Shown: positions 39,586 to 52,174 of the stretch, piece after piece
Numbering within the stretch: position 1 is the stretch's first letter
How the letters are laid out: every line of letters begins with the position of its first letter
DNA from: Phaffia rhodozyma
Taxonomy: Eukaryota > Basidiomycota > Tremellomycetes > Cystofilobasidiales > Mrakiaceae
Length of the DNA: 64,000 bases
Reading direction: 5' to 3'
Assembly: GCA_014706385.1 (NCBI GenBank)
Contig: JACGZH010000002.1
Location: forward strand, 1,488,001 to 1,552,000
Translations under genes and position numbers: made by a program
The notes under the pieces: generated by a model
Seen by the model: the letters and a program-made list of their open reading frames with translations, nothing else
Database searches by the model: none
Told to the model about the DNA's origin: nothing

Positions 39586-41477
39586 TTAAACGGTCTCGTG
39601 GTGAGCGACAGAGGCTCCCTTATCCTTGATGGTGATCTCTCGGTGCATGAAGGTCTCGTCGTTGTCGATCAACTTCTTTCGGTAGGCGTTCGAGCCCCGG
39701 ATGGTCGACTCTCGGTAGAGCAGATCGACCTGCTCGAGAGAAAGCCCCTTGGTCTCGGGCACAAAGAAGTAGGTGAACAGGAAGCAGCCGACACAGGTCG
39801 ATCCCCAGATGAAGAATACCTTGACTCCAAGCGAGGCAGTCTTCAGCTCGGGCGTAGACTGGTCGACAAGGTAGGGGGTCGCGTATCCGATACCAAAGTT
39901 CCAGAGCCAGTTCGAGGCGGTAGCCATCGACATGGCCTTTCCTCGGATAGCAAGCGGGAAGATCTCTCCGATGACGACCCAAGCGATCGGTCCCCAGGTG
40001 GAAGCAAAGGCGGCGATGTAGATGCAGACAAAGGCGATCATGACTCGCTGGGCGGTCAAGTTGATGGTCTGGGCGTCATCAGTCTTACCGACGGTAACAC
40101 CAATGATGGCAACGAGGTACTGGCAGACAAGCATGACTGCGGCACCGGCAAGCAACATGCTTCGTCGTCCGAGTCGATCGATGGAGAGAATTCCAGGAAT
40201 GGTGGTTCCGACGTTGACAACGTTGGTGGCGATGGTGATCAAGAAAGGGTTGGAGATACCAGAAGCCTCGAAGAAGGTGGTTCCGTAGTAGAAGATGAAG
40301 TTGACACCGGAAAGCTGCTGCCAAGCCTGGAGCCAGATACCAGTCCAGAGTCGGAGACCGTTTCGGGCGCCGTTGTTTCGGAAGCAATCAAAGTAGGAAG
40401 TCTGACCGATGGCGGCTTCGGCCTCCAAAGCAAGAGTGATGTCAAGGCACTCCTGGTCAACCTCAGGAGATCCAACAGGTCGGGAAGTCAATCGGGACAT
40501 GGCTTTTCGGGCCTGCTCGTTCTTGCCCTTGAGGAGGAGCCATCGAGGAGACTCAGGAAGAATGATCATACCGGTGGCAAGGATGGCGGCCCAGGCAAAC
40601 TGAATGCCAATAGGAATTCGCCAAGCAGAGTGGTCGGCCCGGTTCTTAGTGCACTGGTTGACAATGGCGGCAAGGAGAAGACCGATGGTGATGGCCCACT
40701 GGTAGCAACCGACGACGAATCCTCGGACAGACTTGGGGCAACACTCGGATTGGTACATCTACAATCGGGAGAACAAAGTGAGATTGAGTGTTTGGAACGG
40801 AAGATGAGAGAGGGACTGGGAGAGACAAGAGACGTACGGGCACAAGGCAAGAGACAAGTCCAACACCGAGACCGGCAACGACTCGGCCGGCGACAAAGGC
40901 ACCGTAGCTAGTGGAGAGCTGAAGTCCGATACCGAGGCAGAAGACACCGCAAGCGGCAACGAGACCGATTCGCCTTCCGAGTCTATCACCAACGGGTCCA
41001 GCGAGCAAGGCACCAAAGAATGTTCCAGCAGAGAGAATAGAGACGACAAGAGACTTTTTGTTGGTAGCAAGGACATAGGCGTCGGTAGCGGAGTCTAGAG
41101 GATAAAGAGAACGAAGAGGGGCCTCAGATTTATGTACGATGAAGATCGGAGGATCCGCAAGGAGACTTACCGTAAGCTCCGAACGTCTTAAGCCAGTCGG
41201 GCATGGCAATGAGACCAGAGATGGTTCCAGTATCGAAACCTGAAGGAATACGCAGTCGATTAGGTCGGAAGCGCTTGAGGAGGACATGGGAGAATGGGGG
41301 ACTCACCGTAAAGAATACCACCAAAAGCGGCAAAAGCGGTCATCAAGATGCTGATGACCATGCTACCGGATTCAATTCCGGCACCTGTTCCTGGGGCAGG
41401 CTGTTGAAGGGACAAGTGTTAGCAATGAACGGTAACATGCGAAGGGAACGGAGAGATAAGGGACAACGACGAACCAT
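39586..41477 (-). CDS. Sugar porter (hexose transporter), paralogue A
   Basis: A major facilitator superfamily sugar/proton or facilitative hexose transporter of the plasma membrane, with about 12 membrane segments. Exon 1 is the ATG alone (41475-41477), followed by PAPGTGAGIESGSMVISILMTAFAAFGGILYG. Family motifs are FDTGTISGLIAMPDW, GDRLGRRIGL (loop 2-3), PESPRWLLLKGK, QQLSGVNFIFYYGTTFF, IDRLGRRSMLL, VIGEIFPLAIRGK, and FFVPETKGLSLEQVD before a cytoplasmic tail ending ASVAHHETV. The last exon is 39586-40758 and is uninterrupted. It shares a 404-bp identical DNA block (39675-40078) with paralogue B, 3.8 kb away. Highly biased codons produce a long antisense open frame over this exon. Substrate range cannot be read from sequence; hexose is inferred from the Hxt-like motifs. 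Confidence 0.93.
39675..40078 (-). repeat. 404-bp direct repeat, copy A (shared transporter block)
   Basis: By eye, identical without gaps to 43503-43906. It lies inside the last exon of transporter A and covers the last membrane segments and the VPETKG motif. Confidence 0.88.
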
Positions 41478-43413
41478 GTTGAAGTAGTGTAAGAAGGAAA
41501 AGGCGAGTTGTTTTTGTTGTTGCTGAGTGAGTTGAGAAACTCCTTTGAAGAAGAGAGGATGTGTTGATTGTTTGGATGAGTGAGAGAAAGAAGAAAATGA
41601 TGGGTGCTGGACTGGATGGTCTTTATAGGAAAAAGGAGGACGAGGAAGCTACCCGACAGAACGAGAACCTATGGGATCGCTTGTACGGGAACGACTTCGG
41701 CCAAGTCGCCCAGGTATGCTCAGAGTGTGTGTATGCTCGGTCGGAGAGACACGTTGGGAAAGGAAAGGCAGACGAAAGCGGTTTCCGGTCAGAACGGCGG
41801 CGAACGAGCCGGCATATTTTTCGGACTGAGTTAGAGAAGAGAGTCGAAAGCAAGTAACCGGAACAGCCGACCTGCACGAGACGGCGGAGGGCAAGTGCGA
41901 TCAGCCTTATGAATATAGACCTGCGTCAAAAAGAATCGATGAAGGTCTAGATCGGCAATGGTGTTGAGAAAAGCGGGAATGGTTGAGAGGACCGAGTCAT
42001 TCGAAAGAGAGTCTCACCTTTTACTACAAGGCGACCTCTAGAAAAGAAGTGCAAATCACTGAGCAGTCCCTTCCCGTTCCCTCAATCCTTTCCTCCTCCA
42101 AGTCCAGACCAGACCAGACCGACGACAAATCATAATACCTACAACGACTGGGCCACACTAGACTTCCATAGTCTGATCGAGTTCTGGAGTTATAGTCAAA
42201 TACTGGAAGTGAAATATCCCCGTAGTTGTTTTCTATTAACAAATCAGTTTCCATCTCGATCTGTCCACATCCCGCTTGAAAGTCATCCAGCCAGGTGTGA
42301 TCCTTAGTATAGAACCCGGGTTAGACAATATGTGTGGTCCTCATCCAACAAGAGATCGGCGCACTCAAAAACGTGAATCGTCAAGAAGAAGACAGAAAAT
42401 AAGTGATCGTAGCTATTGCTTCAAACTGAGAGGAAAATTGATTCGAAAAACTCAAGCAGATAAAGACAATCTCAGAGCTCGGCAAATCAAAGCCGGAAAG
42501 TTCGTCGTCAGTCTTTCATGTTCAATCATCCTACCCATCAGGTGATAACCCATGTATTCCTACATGCATATGTATATGTTTGTATATGTATGTGTGTATA
42601 TGTCGGTTGTACGACTATTTCTTCAGAAGACTTCGCGCGCGGTTCGTCATCTGTTGTAATACTCGGTGAGAATATCTTGGGTTCTTTTCTCGACCTCGAT
42701 CGCCCTGTCCTCTTGGTTTCTCGTTCAACAGGCTCGACCGACATGATCCAACAACCCTACTTCAACGTGTTTTCCTCCTAGCTAGATCCGACCATCCATC
42801 GACCAATCCTTCCCCGATCTTTACCAGATGCTGAGCCAACAAGATCCCAAACAGTGTCAAATCCATCTATACCAAATGATGTCCGCTTTGTCAAGTCAAA
42901 AAGGAATTGCCTATGGGTTAGCAGCCGATCCCGCAAAGGGTCTATATGATCCCGTCAGTTGTAAAAACCTTGGGAACAGATGGTCGAGCGGGTAAACAAA
43001 TTTGTCTCAGTCGGCGTTTAACCAAGCCGAGAGGGAGTCAATTCTGATCTAAACTCGGGTCAGCCCGAATTGAAGGACCCGGGTCAAAGGTATAAAGATA
43101 GTTTTTTAGTCAGTCACGGGACCCGCCAGAACGGGCCCGCGTGGTCGAGGGGAGGAAAAAGTGTGCACATGTGATCACAGTGTTAAGGTTACAACAAGCC
43201 CGGTAAAGTAGCAGTAGAAAAACTAGAAACAAGAACGAGAACAAATAAAAAAAGGGGAAGAGGTATCAAGTACAAACGAACGACAAAGGAGCTTTGAATG
43301 GCAATTAGAAACTCATGAGCGAACGAAACGAGTGAACAAGTAGAAAGAATGAAACTAGAAGACAATCAAATCTCAAAAAGAGGAATGAAGAGTTGAATGG
43401 TTCGAAAACATCC
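41478..43413. other. Intergenic region between the two sugar transporters
   Basis: About 1.9 kb, holding the promoter of transporter A and the 3' region of transporter B. Only scattered short frames are seen. A TATG/TGTA-rich simple-sequence tract lies at about 42560-42605. Confidence 0.55.
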
Positions 43414-45487
43414 TTAGACGTGCTCGACTTCGTGCTTCTCTCCACCCTTCTCTCTGACAGGAACCTCGTGGTGGAGGAACGTCTCGTCGGTCTCGAGCAT
43501 CCTCTTTCGGTAGGCGTTCGAGCCCCGGATGGTCGACTCTCGGTAGAGCAGATCGACCTGCTCGAGAGAAAGCCCCTTGGTCTCGGGCACAAAGAAGTAG
43601 GTGAACAGGAAGCAGCCGACACAGGTCGATCCCCAGATGAAGAATACCTTGACTCCAAGCGAGGCAGTCTTCAGCTCGGGCGTAGACTGGTCGACAAGGT
43701 AGGGGGTCGCGTATCCGATACCAAAGTTCCAGAGCCAGTTCGAGGCGGTAGCCATCGACATGGCCTTTCCTCGGATAGCAAGCGGGAAGATCTCTCCGAT
43801 GACGACCCAAGCGATCGGTCCCCAGGTGGAAGCAAAGGCGGCGATGTAGATGCAGACAAAGGCGATCATGACTCGCTGGGCGGTCAAGTTGATGGTCTGG
43901 GCGTCAGAAGTCTTACCGACGGTGACACCAATGATGGCACTACATATGTCGAGAGCAAAGTAAGGGATTAGATATCTAAACGGATCAATCTAGATGAAAC
44001 AAAAGCAGATGAACGTCACATACACAAGGTACTCGCAGACAAGCATGATTGCGGCTCCCCATAGAAGCATACTTCGTCGTCCCATTCGATCGATTAATAG
44101 GATACCGGGTACGGTCATTCCGACGTTGACAACGTTGGTGGCGATGGTGATCAAGAAAGGGTTGGAGATACCAGAAGCCTTGAAGAAGGTGGTTCCGTAG
44201 TAGAAGATGAAGTTAATACCAGTGAGCTGCTGGAAACCCTGGAGAAGGATACCAGTCCAGACTCGGAAACCGTTTCGGGCAACACCTCCTCGGAAGCAGT
44301 CAATGTACGAGGTCTTTCCAAGCGCAGCCTCAGCCTCCAAACCCAATGAAATGTCGAGGCACTCCTGGTCAACCTCGGTAGAGTCGGGCGGTCGGGAAGT
44401 CAATCGGGACATGGCGTGTCGAGCCTGCTCGTTCTTGCCCTTGAGGAGGAGCCATCGAGGAGACTCAGGAAGGAGCAGCATTCCAGTCACTAACACCGCA
44501 GCCCAGGCAAACTGAATTGCAATAGGGATTCGCCAGGCAGAGTGGTTGCCCCGGTTCTTAGTGCACTGGTTGACAATGGCGGCAAGGAGAAGACCGATGG
44601 TGATGGCCCACTGGTAGCAACCGACGACGAATCCTCGAACAGACTTCGGAGCACACTCAGATTGGTACATCTGTTGTTTGTTTCGTAAATAATGAGCTCG
44701 TGTACATAAAATGGTCATCAGTGCAAAGACATATCACTCACAGGAACAAGGCAAGAAATCAAACCGACTCCGAAACCGGCCACCACTCGACCGGCGATGA
44801 AGACGGACCAGCTGGTGTCGAGCTGCAAGCCAACACCGACTAAGGAAAGAGGACAGAAAGATGATCAGTCCATTGCACGTGAGAGACATGGGACAGGGGG
44901 TCGACGATTTGAAATACATACGACAGAAGACACTGCAGGAAGCCATGATACCCAATCGTCGACCGAGAATATCTCCCATCGGGTATGCCGAGAGAGCACC
45001 GAAGAAGGTACCAACAGACAAAATCGAGACGACCAAAGATTTGTTGTTGATAGCAAGGTAGTAACCGACTCCTCCTCCATAGTATGCTGTCCTAGAACCG
45101 TGAGATCCAAAGGTCTCGAGCCAATTGGGCATGGCAATAATACCAGAGATCGTTCCCGTATCGAATCCGAAAAGAATACCACCGAAAGCTATAGATCGAG
45201 GGGATCCATCGATCAGAATGAAATTAGTCTTGTGACCGGAAGAACCGAATAGTAGCGGGTGTGACGTGGGCAGTTATGAATTCCAAGACAACACTTACCA
45301 GCAAAAGCAGACATCAAGATAGCCACCGCCGTGCTACCAGAGTTCACACCGGCACCGGTGCCACCAGGTCCTCCAGCCTGGATAAAATTCACAAGACAGA
45401 AAGATACAAGAGACGTAAGGAAAGTTGTACAGGTCGGTAAGAAAGCGGTTATTGCTACCGCGCGAGGAAGACAAGCACACGAACCAT
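43414..45487 (-). CDS. Sugar porter (hexose transporter), paralogue B
   Basis: Same family, orientation and first-exon design as paralogue A (ATG alone at 45485-45487, donor GTTCGT), then AGGPGGTGAGVNSGSTAVAILMSAFA|AFGGILFGFDTGTISGIIAMPNWLETFG. Motifs are GDILGRRLGIMASC, MYQSECAPKSVRGFVVGCYQ, PESPRWLLLKGK, QQLTGINFIFYYGTTFF, IDRMGRRSMLLWGA and FFVPETKGLSLEQVD. The tail ends GGEKHEVEHV and differs from that of A. An 84-nt intron (43940-44023; GTATGT...GTAG) interrupts the codon for the last Val of CEYLV; transporter A has no intron there. The converted block 43503-43906 lies just downstream of it. Elsewhere the two genes differ at many codons, so this is an old duplication with a recent local homogenisation. 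Confidence 0.92.
43503..43906 (-). repeat. 404-bp direct repeat, copy B (shared transporter block)
   Basis: By eye, identical without gaps to 39675-40078. It ends 33 bp from the paralogue-specific intron. Confidence 0.88.
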
Positions 45488-47111
45488 GTTGTTTTTGTAC
45501 GAAAGGGTTAGTGCTTAGAAAGGCGCGATGAAGGGTCTTGAGAGTGTTTGGGGGACTATTTATGTTAGAAATCCCTTCTTGAGTGTAGTTGGATGTGTGG
45601 AGAAAGAGAAAGAAAGAACCCCAAAGCTACCCCCTCAAGGGAACGCCTTTATACAGAACGGGACGGTTGGGTAAGGGTAGAAATTGCCGAATGAGTTGGG
45701 TACATCAGATGGCACCCGAGAACCCAGGGTCAGGAAGAGAGCGCCGAGTACAGACACGGAAAGGCCAACAGATCAGAGGAGATAGAGATTCCGCTTTTCC
45801 ACCCATAGTTTGTGTTGTCTTCTTCCCGAACGTGATTGCCGCCGAATCTAGAAGATGTACAATATGAGGCGGCAGCTCTCAGAACCCTCTTGAGCGTTCA
45901 TGCAGCAACAGTCGGAAGGAGCACCTGTGTTATTCAAAGAACTAGGTCAGCTGACCTTGAAAAGAAGGGAAGATTGACTCTGCACCGATGTGAACGGTGT
46001 TCTGTTTTGGGTCGGTACGAAGAGAGAGAACGAACGATCGAACCGCAAACGGCAAACGGCAAGCCCTTGCCACCACGTTATAAGTGGACCCGCCAAGACA
46101 TGACGGGAAATAGGAGAGGCAACAGAGAAGAAGCGCAAAAACTCTATAGCCGGTTAGCAAGTTAGGGCGTATCTGTGCCAGGCCCCACGAGGATAGAGGA
46201 TCATTCAACGTAGACAGATAGTCCTTTCTCGAGATATATTGCTGTTGTTATTATTGTCAGACCTGGTTCTCTACTCTGGCCTGACCTGTGAGTATAATTG
46301 TGAACGAAAGATCGGCTATGCGTGCGTGCTGGCGCACGTATGCATATACTTTGAAATATGCGGACCGAATCGGTCAGGCATGAGAAAAAGGAAGGAACAA
46401 ATGTTGGGATCTGTAGATGTTTGAGAAGATGAGCATTCAGAGCTGATGAGAGAGCTAAGGAAGAAAAGGCTTGGACTACGTCACACAAGACGCATCTCGG
46501 TAGCTTTCGCGTCTAATTTACGATCGAATTAGGTACCAAGGCCAACAGCTCAAAATTAAGCAGCTCCTGGCAGCAGATCTCGATCGCTCGACATCTCATC
46601 GCCGCGACGGGCCGCGAGGTGACATACTTGTTTGCCTATCAGCTGGCAATCTTCTTTGGATTTGCATGACTGATGATTCCTGCAGACCCGAGTTCTCGGC
46701 CTTTCGACATGAGCACCCGTGTCAAACTTTGTCAGTAACGCCAGAGAAATGATCCCGCCACCAAGAATTCTTCCAGATCCACTTTCTGACCATTTTAACC
46801 TAGATTTTTCTTCTTCCTCCAAGAGACGTAAGCAGATTAGTCCATATTTGGCGACATGATTGATACATGCATCGGTGTAAAGGCACGGAAGATATAGAAC
46901 AATAAGCGGCATGGCGGCTGATTTCCCTTATAATAAAAAAAATAAAAAATAAAAAATAACACATAACAGTGAAACTTCTGAGGGTTGAGCAAAAGCAGGG
47001 GAGGGATACATCCGACGGGGTGAGAGATAAAGAAGGCCCTGCGGAATTAGAATGTACGAACGAGACTTAATATGCAGCTCAAGATCCGGAAAGAATTAGA
47101 TCGAAAAGACT
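45488..47111. other. Intergenic region between transporter B and VPS35
   Basis: About 1.6 kb. It includes the transporter B promoter, an A/T-rich tract (46933-46970) near the VPS35 3' end, and a minus-strand open frame at 46556-46912 with no family resemblance. Nothing is convincing as a gene. Confidence 0.5.
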
Positions 47112-50100
47112 CTAAGCAGCAGTGAGGCCCATCTTGAGGAGAGCGCCAACGATATCGACTGTGTCCCAGGCAACGTTCGGCTTTGATGAAGGCTGTGTGC
47201 CTGGACCGGAAAGTTCATATGAAGCGCTAGCTGCTTTTTTAGCTGCGAATATAAGAATGAAACCAAGCCCCCAGAGAGGGAGATGCAGATACTGTCAACA
47301 ACAAGATTAAGAAGAAATCCTGAGAGTAATAAAACCACCACAACTCACATTGAATATAGATCAACGTGTTTCGGAAATGTCGAGAAATCATGTCTGGCGA
47401 GTGAACGCCATCGACCAGACCGGGCGAAGCGTTGGATGACGGATGAACGTCGGTCCCGTGGATCGAGTCAATCTCAGAGGTAATGACCCCCACAAGAGAG
47501 TTGACAAATCGTACGGTCACCTAACAAAAGAACAGCCGGACAATTTCGTAAGAGAAACAACACAGAGTCGCAGAGACGGTCAAACTCAAATCTGAAGTAT
47601 ATGCATATGAAAAGAAGAATACCACTGACTGTCTCGACGCCTTGCTCAAAGTAATACAAGAACTTTTGATGACGGGAAAGACTCGATGAATAAGACTGTA
47701 TAACCAGAGCTATCAATAGCAAAGATAAAGTAAGACTTACCTGGTCCAGGGCCAGGCAATATAAGTGGACACTCATAATTTCTTCTATACACGATCCAGC
47801 AATCTTGATAGATTTCTGCAAACACTCGAGCACCCGTTTTGGATCCCGGAAGAGCTCCTATCAATAGCATGAATATCCCCGGAGACGGTAGAGGACAGAG
47901 GAGTAAGCCGTAGATCAAAAGACCTCGCATGCTGAACAGCAAAGTACTGTAATCCGCTCACGTTGTCCTTTCTTCCGTCTCGGTCTGGAAGCTCGTTCTG
48001 CCACCAAAGATGACTGGCGTAGAGAACAGCAGTCGCCTGTTGAGGTTTCTTCAACAGTCGATTCCCGTGGAGCGCCGCTTTGGTGATCAACGTATCGTAG
48101 TTCTCCGGGCCAAACACCTTGGTCCCCTGAAGAGTTCGAATGATGATTGTAATCGCCTGGAGCTGTGCTCTAGATTCTGAGATGGACTCTTCGTAGATGA
48201 CAAAAGCTTGAACAAAGAACTCGTAAGCGAGCTCTTCCATCCCAGCCTCATCAGCCACCTGAGCAGCAAGTAAGAACAGTCGAAGACAAGTCTCCGATGA
48301 CTCTACTCGATGATAGAGGATTGAGATGATCTGGTGCACAAACTTGAAGATGGACGCAAGCTTGACTTCCCATTCGTCATCCTGTTCAACAAGCAGATGC
48401 GATGCGTCAGTCTAAAAACGTTCTGTGGGTTGGTATCAAAAACATTCTTGAAGATCACCTGCTCATCTATAGGTAATGATCGATATCGACTCGCCAGCTT
48501 AATGCTCGAGGTGATCAAAGGAGGGAAGGTATAGCGTATTCGATCGCCGCCGTCGATGAAGTGCTTTCGCGCCGTTTGGAACAACTGAAAAACAGAAAAC
48601 ATAGTTCATGCATGAGGGGACCTTTGTCAGAAGTAAACAAGATAGAACAGAACACAACGAAACGGAAACTGACCTGGAACTGGACATCCAGATCGTCCGA
48701 CTGGAACAGATGCACCATCCGAGCGACCCATCCTTGCTCTTCTGCCATATCCTCCGCATCGTACGCCTCCCTCTGGTGACCGGACCTCCTTCCGCTCGAT
48801 CCACCGGTGATACTTCCACTTCTATATCTGCCTCCGTTCGCGCCTATCATCGAGCCTGTCCTGCTTGCGCTCACGCCTAGCTCTTTCTGATCGACTACTA
48901 AAACACTGCACATCCCTAGAACACCACTCACGTCCTCTGGGGTCTCGATCACAGTCTCATTCTTCAAAACGGAAGAAACAATAGCATGTGCTATAGATCG
49001 GCGGGTGGAGAACGGCTGGGACGACAAGAGAGGAACATATGAAGGGAGTGCGAGTAAAGTTAGGACTGTTAGATAGGAGTTGATAGGTGACAGTAACAGG
49101 GAGAGAAGGTTTGCAGTCGTTGCCGGTGTGTTGATATCAGGACTGAAGGAAGAACGAGGAATAGCTCGATAAGCATGGGATTCTCGAATTGCGACCCTTC
49201 ATAAAAATGAAGCGACCAAACGGGTTGAAGAAGAAATGAGCAAAGTACCAACCTGTCGGCATACTCTTGGACTTTGGCGGTGGCAAATACAATGATTTGG
49301 TCCACGTATTCGAGTTGATCTGGGTAGCAACTCAATGAGAGGTTGATTAAGGAGACCAATAATGCAGTGATATCCTGGATGGATAAATCTGGTCGAGCCT
49401 ACGGAACAGTGATTATCGGTTGTTAGTTGAGTGATCAAAGCAACGCACGCGAACGAAAGGATAGTGAATAGACGAACTTTGATAAGCTCTACAACCTGGT
49501 GCCAGAACACCTCAAATAATTTGACGTTGTCTGGAATACCTCTAAACTTTTTGACAACTGGAGGAGCAGGTGTCGTCGATTCCGCGGTCGAGCCGTCTTC
49601 TTTCGGCTGTTCTTCTTCCTTCTCTTTCTCCTTTTCTTTCGGTTCGCTGATTGGAGCTTCCTTGTCCTTGGTGGGCTCATCGTCATCAACTTCTGCAGCA
49701 CCCCAGACATCGGCTCCAGCCTGCTTGTTGATAGGCTTCTCTTTGACATCCGTTCCGTTCTTCCTTGCCTGGACTCTCTCAGCTAGCCTCTTCGCAGCTT
49801 CCTCTTCCCCCTTCTTTTTCTCTTCGGGGGATTCGTTCTCGGCTTCGCGAGCGGCATAAGATGCTAGTCGATCTATCAGAGCAATCACGATCTGCTTGAT
49901 GTTGACCCGAGGATGAAGAAGAGCAGTAGCCGAAAGGAAGGGTGAGAGCGTGAACAGATGGAACTCGTCTGTGAAGACCTGAGAGAATGATGGAGTACAA
50001 ATCAGATTTTCAGCAGATGTATCATTTGTGCAAAGAAAACAAGACGGTCGCGAAATAGGCTCACTTGAATGACTACCTCCATCAGGTACTCCTGCGCAAT

Positions 50101-51299
50101 CACATCCTTGCAATTGACTACTTGCTCCAAGATACTTGGTAAGATAATTTTTTGGTACATGTCCAGATCGACACCTTCCAATTGACTCAACCGGACCAGG
50201 TTTGTTCCTACCAAGATCCGAAGCTCCTTTCGCTCTAGCTCCCTCTTCTCTCGCTCTCTCGAGTGGCCAGAGTGTTGGAGTCGAACCCAGAGCTTGTTCA
50301 TCTCGATAAAGTTTGTAAGAACGAAACCGATAGAGTCTTGAAGGTTTCCTCCAGATCTGGTCATGAAGATAAGTAGACTTTAATCTTCGTGTCTATCAAC
50401 TTAGTACTTGTAGAGGAGAAACACACAAACCCTTGATCGTCTCCGATAGGCAGACAGTCTCTGGTCTGTCCACTCAGATAATGTCTGAGGAACAAACCTC
50501 TGGTCGCATGTTGAACACCTCTCGTCATCTCCATCATGTCCTTCATGATCTCTTTGACGGGTGCATCCGGGATGGACATGTAGACCGATCCGACAGTAAT
50601 CATCAGGTATAGACGCTGAATGGGAGACAGAACATTTATGAGTGGCTCGATCCTATTGTCTTTTCAGATTTCATTTGAGACATTTCAGGGGACCTACAGG
50701 GAGGATGTTTCCAGCATACTGGACAATCTCGTATAAGTCGGCCAGATGGTGCTTGCCGGATAGGTGAGCTTCATGGAGATAAGTAGATAGATGTCGAAGC
50801 GCGTCGAACACAGCCATGTCTACCGAGAAGAGGAGACACAATCGCCTGAAATTAGCCTTCGAGTAGACTTTCGTGTCTAAGGTAAACAACCTTGAACAGA
50901 AACGAACTCACATAACTCATAATACTGCTTTGGTGACAGAGAGGATGTCCTTAGTTCAGCGAGCATGGTGGATGCACTCTTTAAAGCATCCATCAGCAGC
51001 TCTGCATCCTATAACACGCATCAGACACAGATCGGTGAGAAACCAGTCCGAATCATTTATGTCCAAAGGGAAGAAGATAGAACCCATACCAGACATCTTT
51101 TCATCTGAACACTCTCGATCTTGACTGTACTGTTCGAGGAGTGGACCATTCAAAGAATATCGTCATACACAGGATGTATGTAGGAGTTCAGCTACGATTC
51201 GCTCCGAGGACGATCAGAATGAGATAACCAGGGTAGACACACGAACTTTAGAGCTTGAGCAAGAAGCTTCCCCTCAGGATCTGACACAACTACCGACAT
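47112..51299 (-). CDS. VPS35: Retromer subunit Vps35
   Basis: Vps35 is the large alpha-solenoid of the retromer cargo-recognition core (with Vps26 and Vps29), sorting receptors from endosomes to Golgi or plasma membrane. The start is [18 protein letters not shown]. Family blocks follow over many exons: [93 protein letters not shown] with [74 protein letters not shown], and a highly charged Glu/Lys insert of roughly 90 residues (49580-49840). The C-terminal half shows [33 protein letters not shown] and [12 protein letters not shown], ending ...[20 protein letters not shown] Ser/Gly/Arg-rich loop lies near 48780-48880. Confidence 0.94.
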
Positions 51300-51515
51300 T
51301 GTGTTTAAGCTGTATGATGCTTGATATGTGCCGGTCTTACTTGTGAGTTGGGTATTGATAGGAAGAAGGTAGAGAGATGGCAAGCTGGAAGGGAGGAAAT
51401 AGAATGTGATGGCGATTCGTAGTTCTAACCCTAACAGCTATGTGCTCTACACCTCTCTCTTCCAGCAGCTAGAGACTCTCCTTCGCCTTCATCCTAATCA
51501 TCTACAGCTTTGAAG
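51300..51515. promoter_or_regulatory. Divergent promoter, VPS35 / small unknown gene
   Basis: These 216 bp lie between opposite start codons and must serve both genes. No specific element is claimed. Confidence 0.4.
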
Positions 51516-52174
51516 ATGAGGCTCCCGACGATTCATCCAAAATACCCAAGAGCCTTTATAGGTGGTGTGCTGTTTGGTATGCTTTGTTTCTTCCGAAGAC
51601 GCGGTTTTTGTTGTTATCCGTTTGATCGCTCGGACTGATCTTAGCAAACGATCGACCACATCTAGCTACATACTATGGGCTTTCTACATGGCAGATCTAT
51701 CGAAAGGATCAAATCGATGCCTTGTTAGAATTCCAGGATCGTCAACATCAAGCATACCTGATGTCCGACCAGGGAAAAGCTGACCAACTAGCCGTGAATC
51801 AAGCCGAAGAAGAAGAGAGAAGGCAGATGAAAGCATGGGAGGATGAAGAGAACAAGAAGCTTGCGCAGACTCCGGAGGGAAGGGCAATACTGGAGAAGAA
51901 CAGGAATATCTTGATCTCAGAGTACGTGTTTGACGTTGTCTTCTCCCTTTGTGAACGTCCTATCGCAGGTCTCCCCGACAGAAAGAATCAACTGATGTAT
52001 CAATACTCTTTCCTCGTTCGCCTGATCCGTGGATTTCTCAGTTTACGCTATCGAGAAACCAAACTTCAATATCTGCTGGCTCGACAGGAACCAGATCTCA
52101 AAAAGGCTCAAGTGGCTGTTCGGGAAAAGCTGTACAACGAGGCCGTCCGTAAACAACTTGCCATGTCCTCTTGA
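51516..52174 (+). CDS. Small charged protein of unknown function
   Basis: The spliced N-terminus reads MRLPTIHPKYPRAFIGGVLF|ANDRPHLATYYGLSTWQIYRKDQIDALLEFQDRQHQAYL, followed by a Glu/Lys/Gln-rich helical stretch (EEEERRQMKAWEDEENKKLAQTPEGRAILEKN). After a probable second intron from about 51920 to 52041 it continues with LRYRETKLQYLLARQEPDLKKAQVAVREKLYNEAVRKQLAMSS. That region is open even without splicing, so the protein is either about 150 or about 190 residues. It looks like a soluble coiled-coil or membrane-associated small protein with one short hydrophobic stretch (FIGGVLF) near the N-terminus. It is not recognised; a mitochondrial respiratory-chain accessory role is possible but unsupported. 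It is divergent from VPS35. Confidence 0.6.

Noticed and set aside
39598..40911. Very long plus-strand open frame (437 codons) over sugar transporter A.
   Set aside because: It is the antisense shadow of a codon-biased exon that encodes a complete, motif-rich transporter on the other strand.
46556..46912. Minus-strand 118-codon frame with scattered cysteines.
   Set aside because: No family resemblance, no splice support and ordinary intergenic composition.
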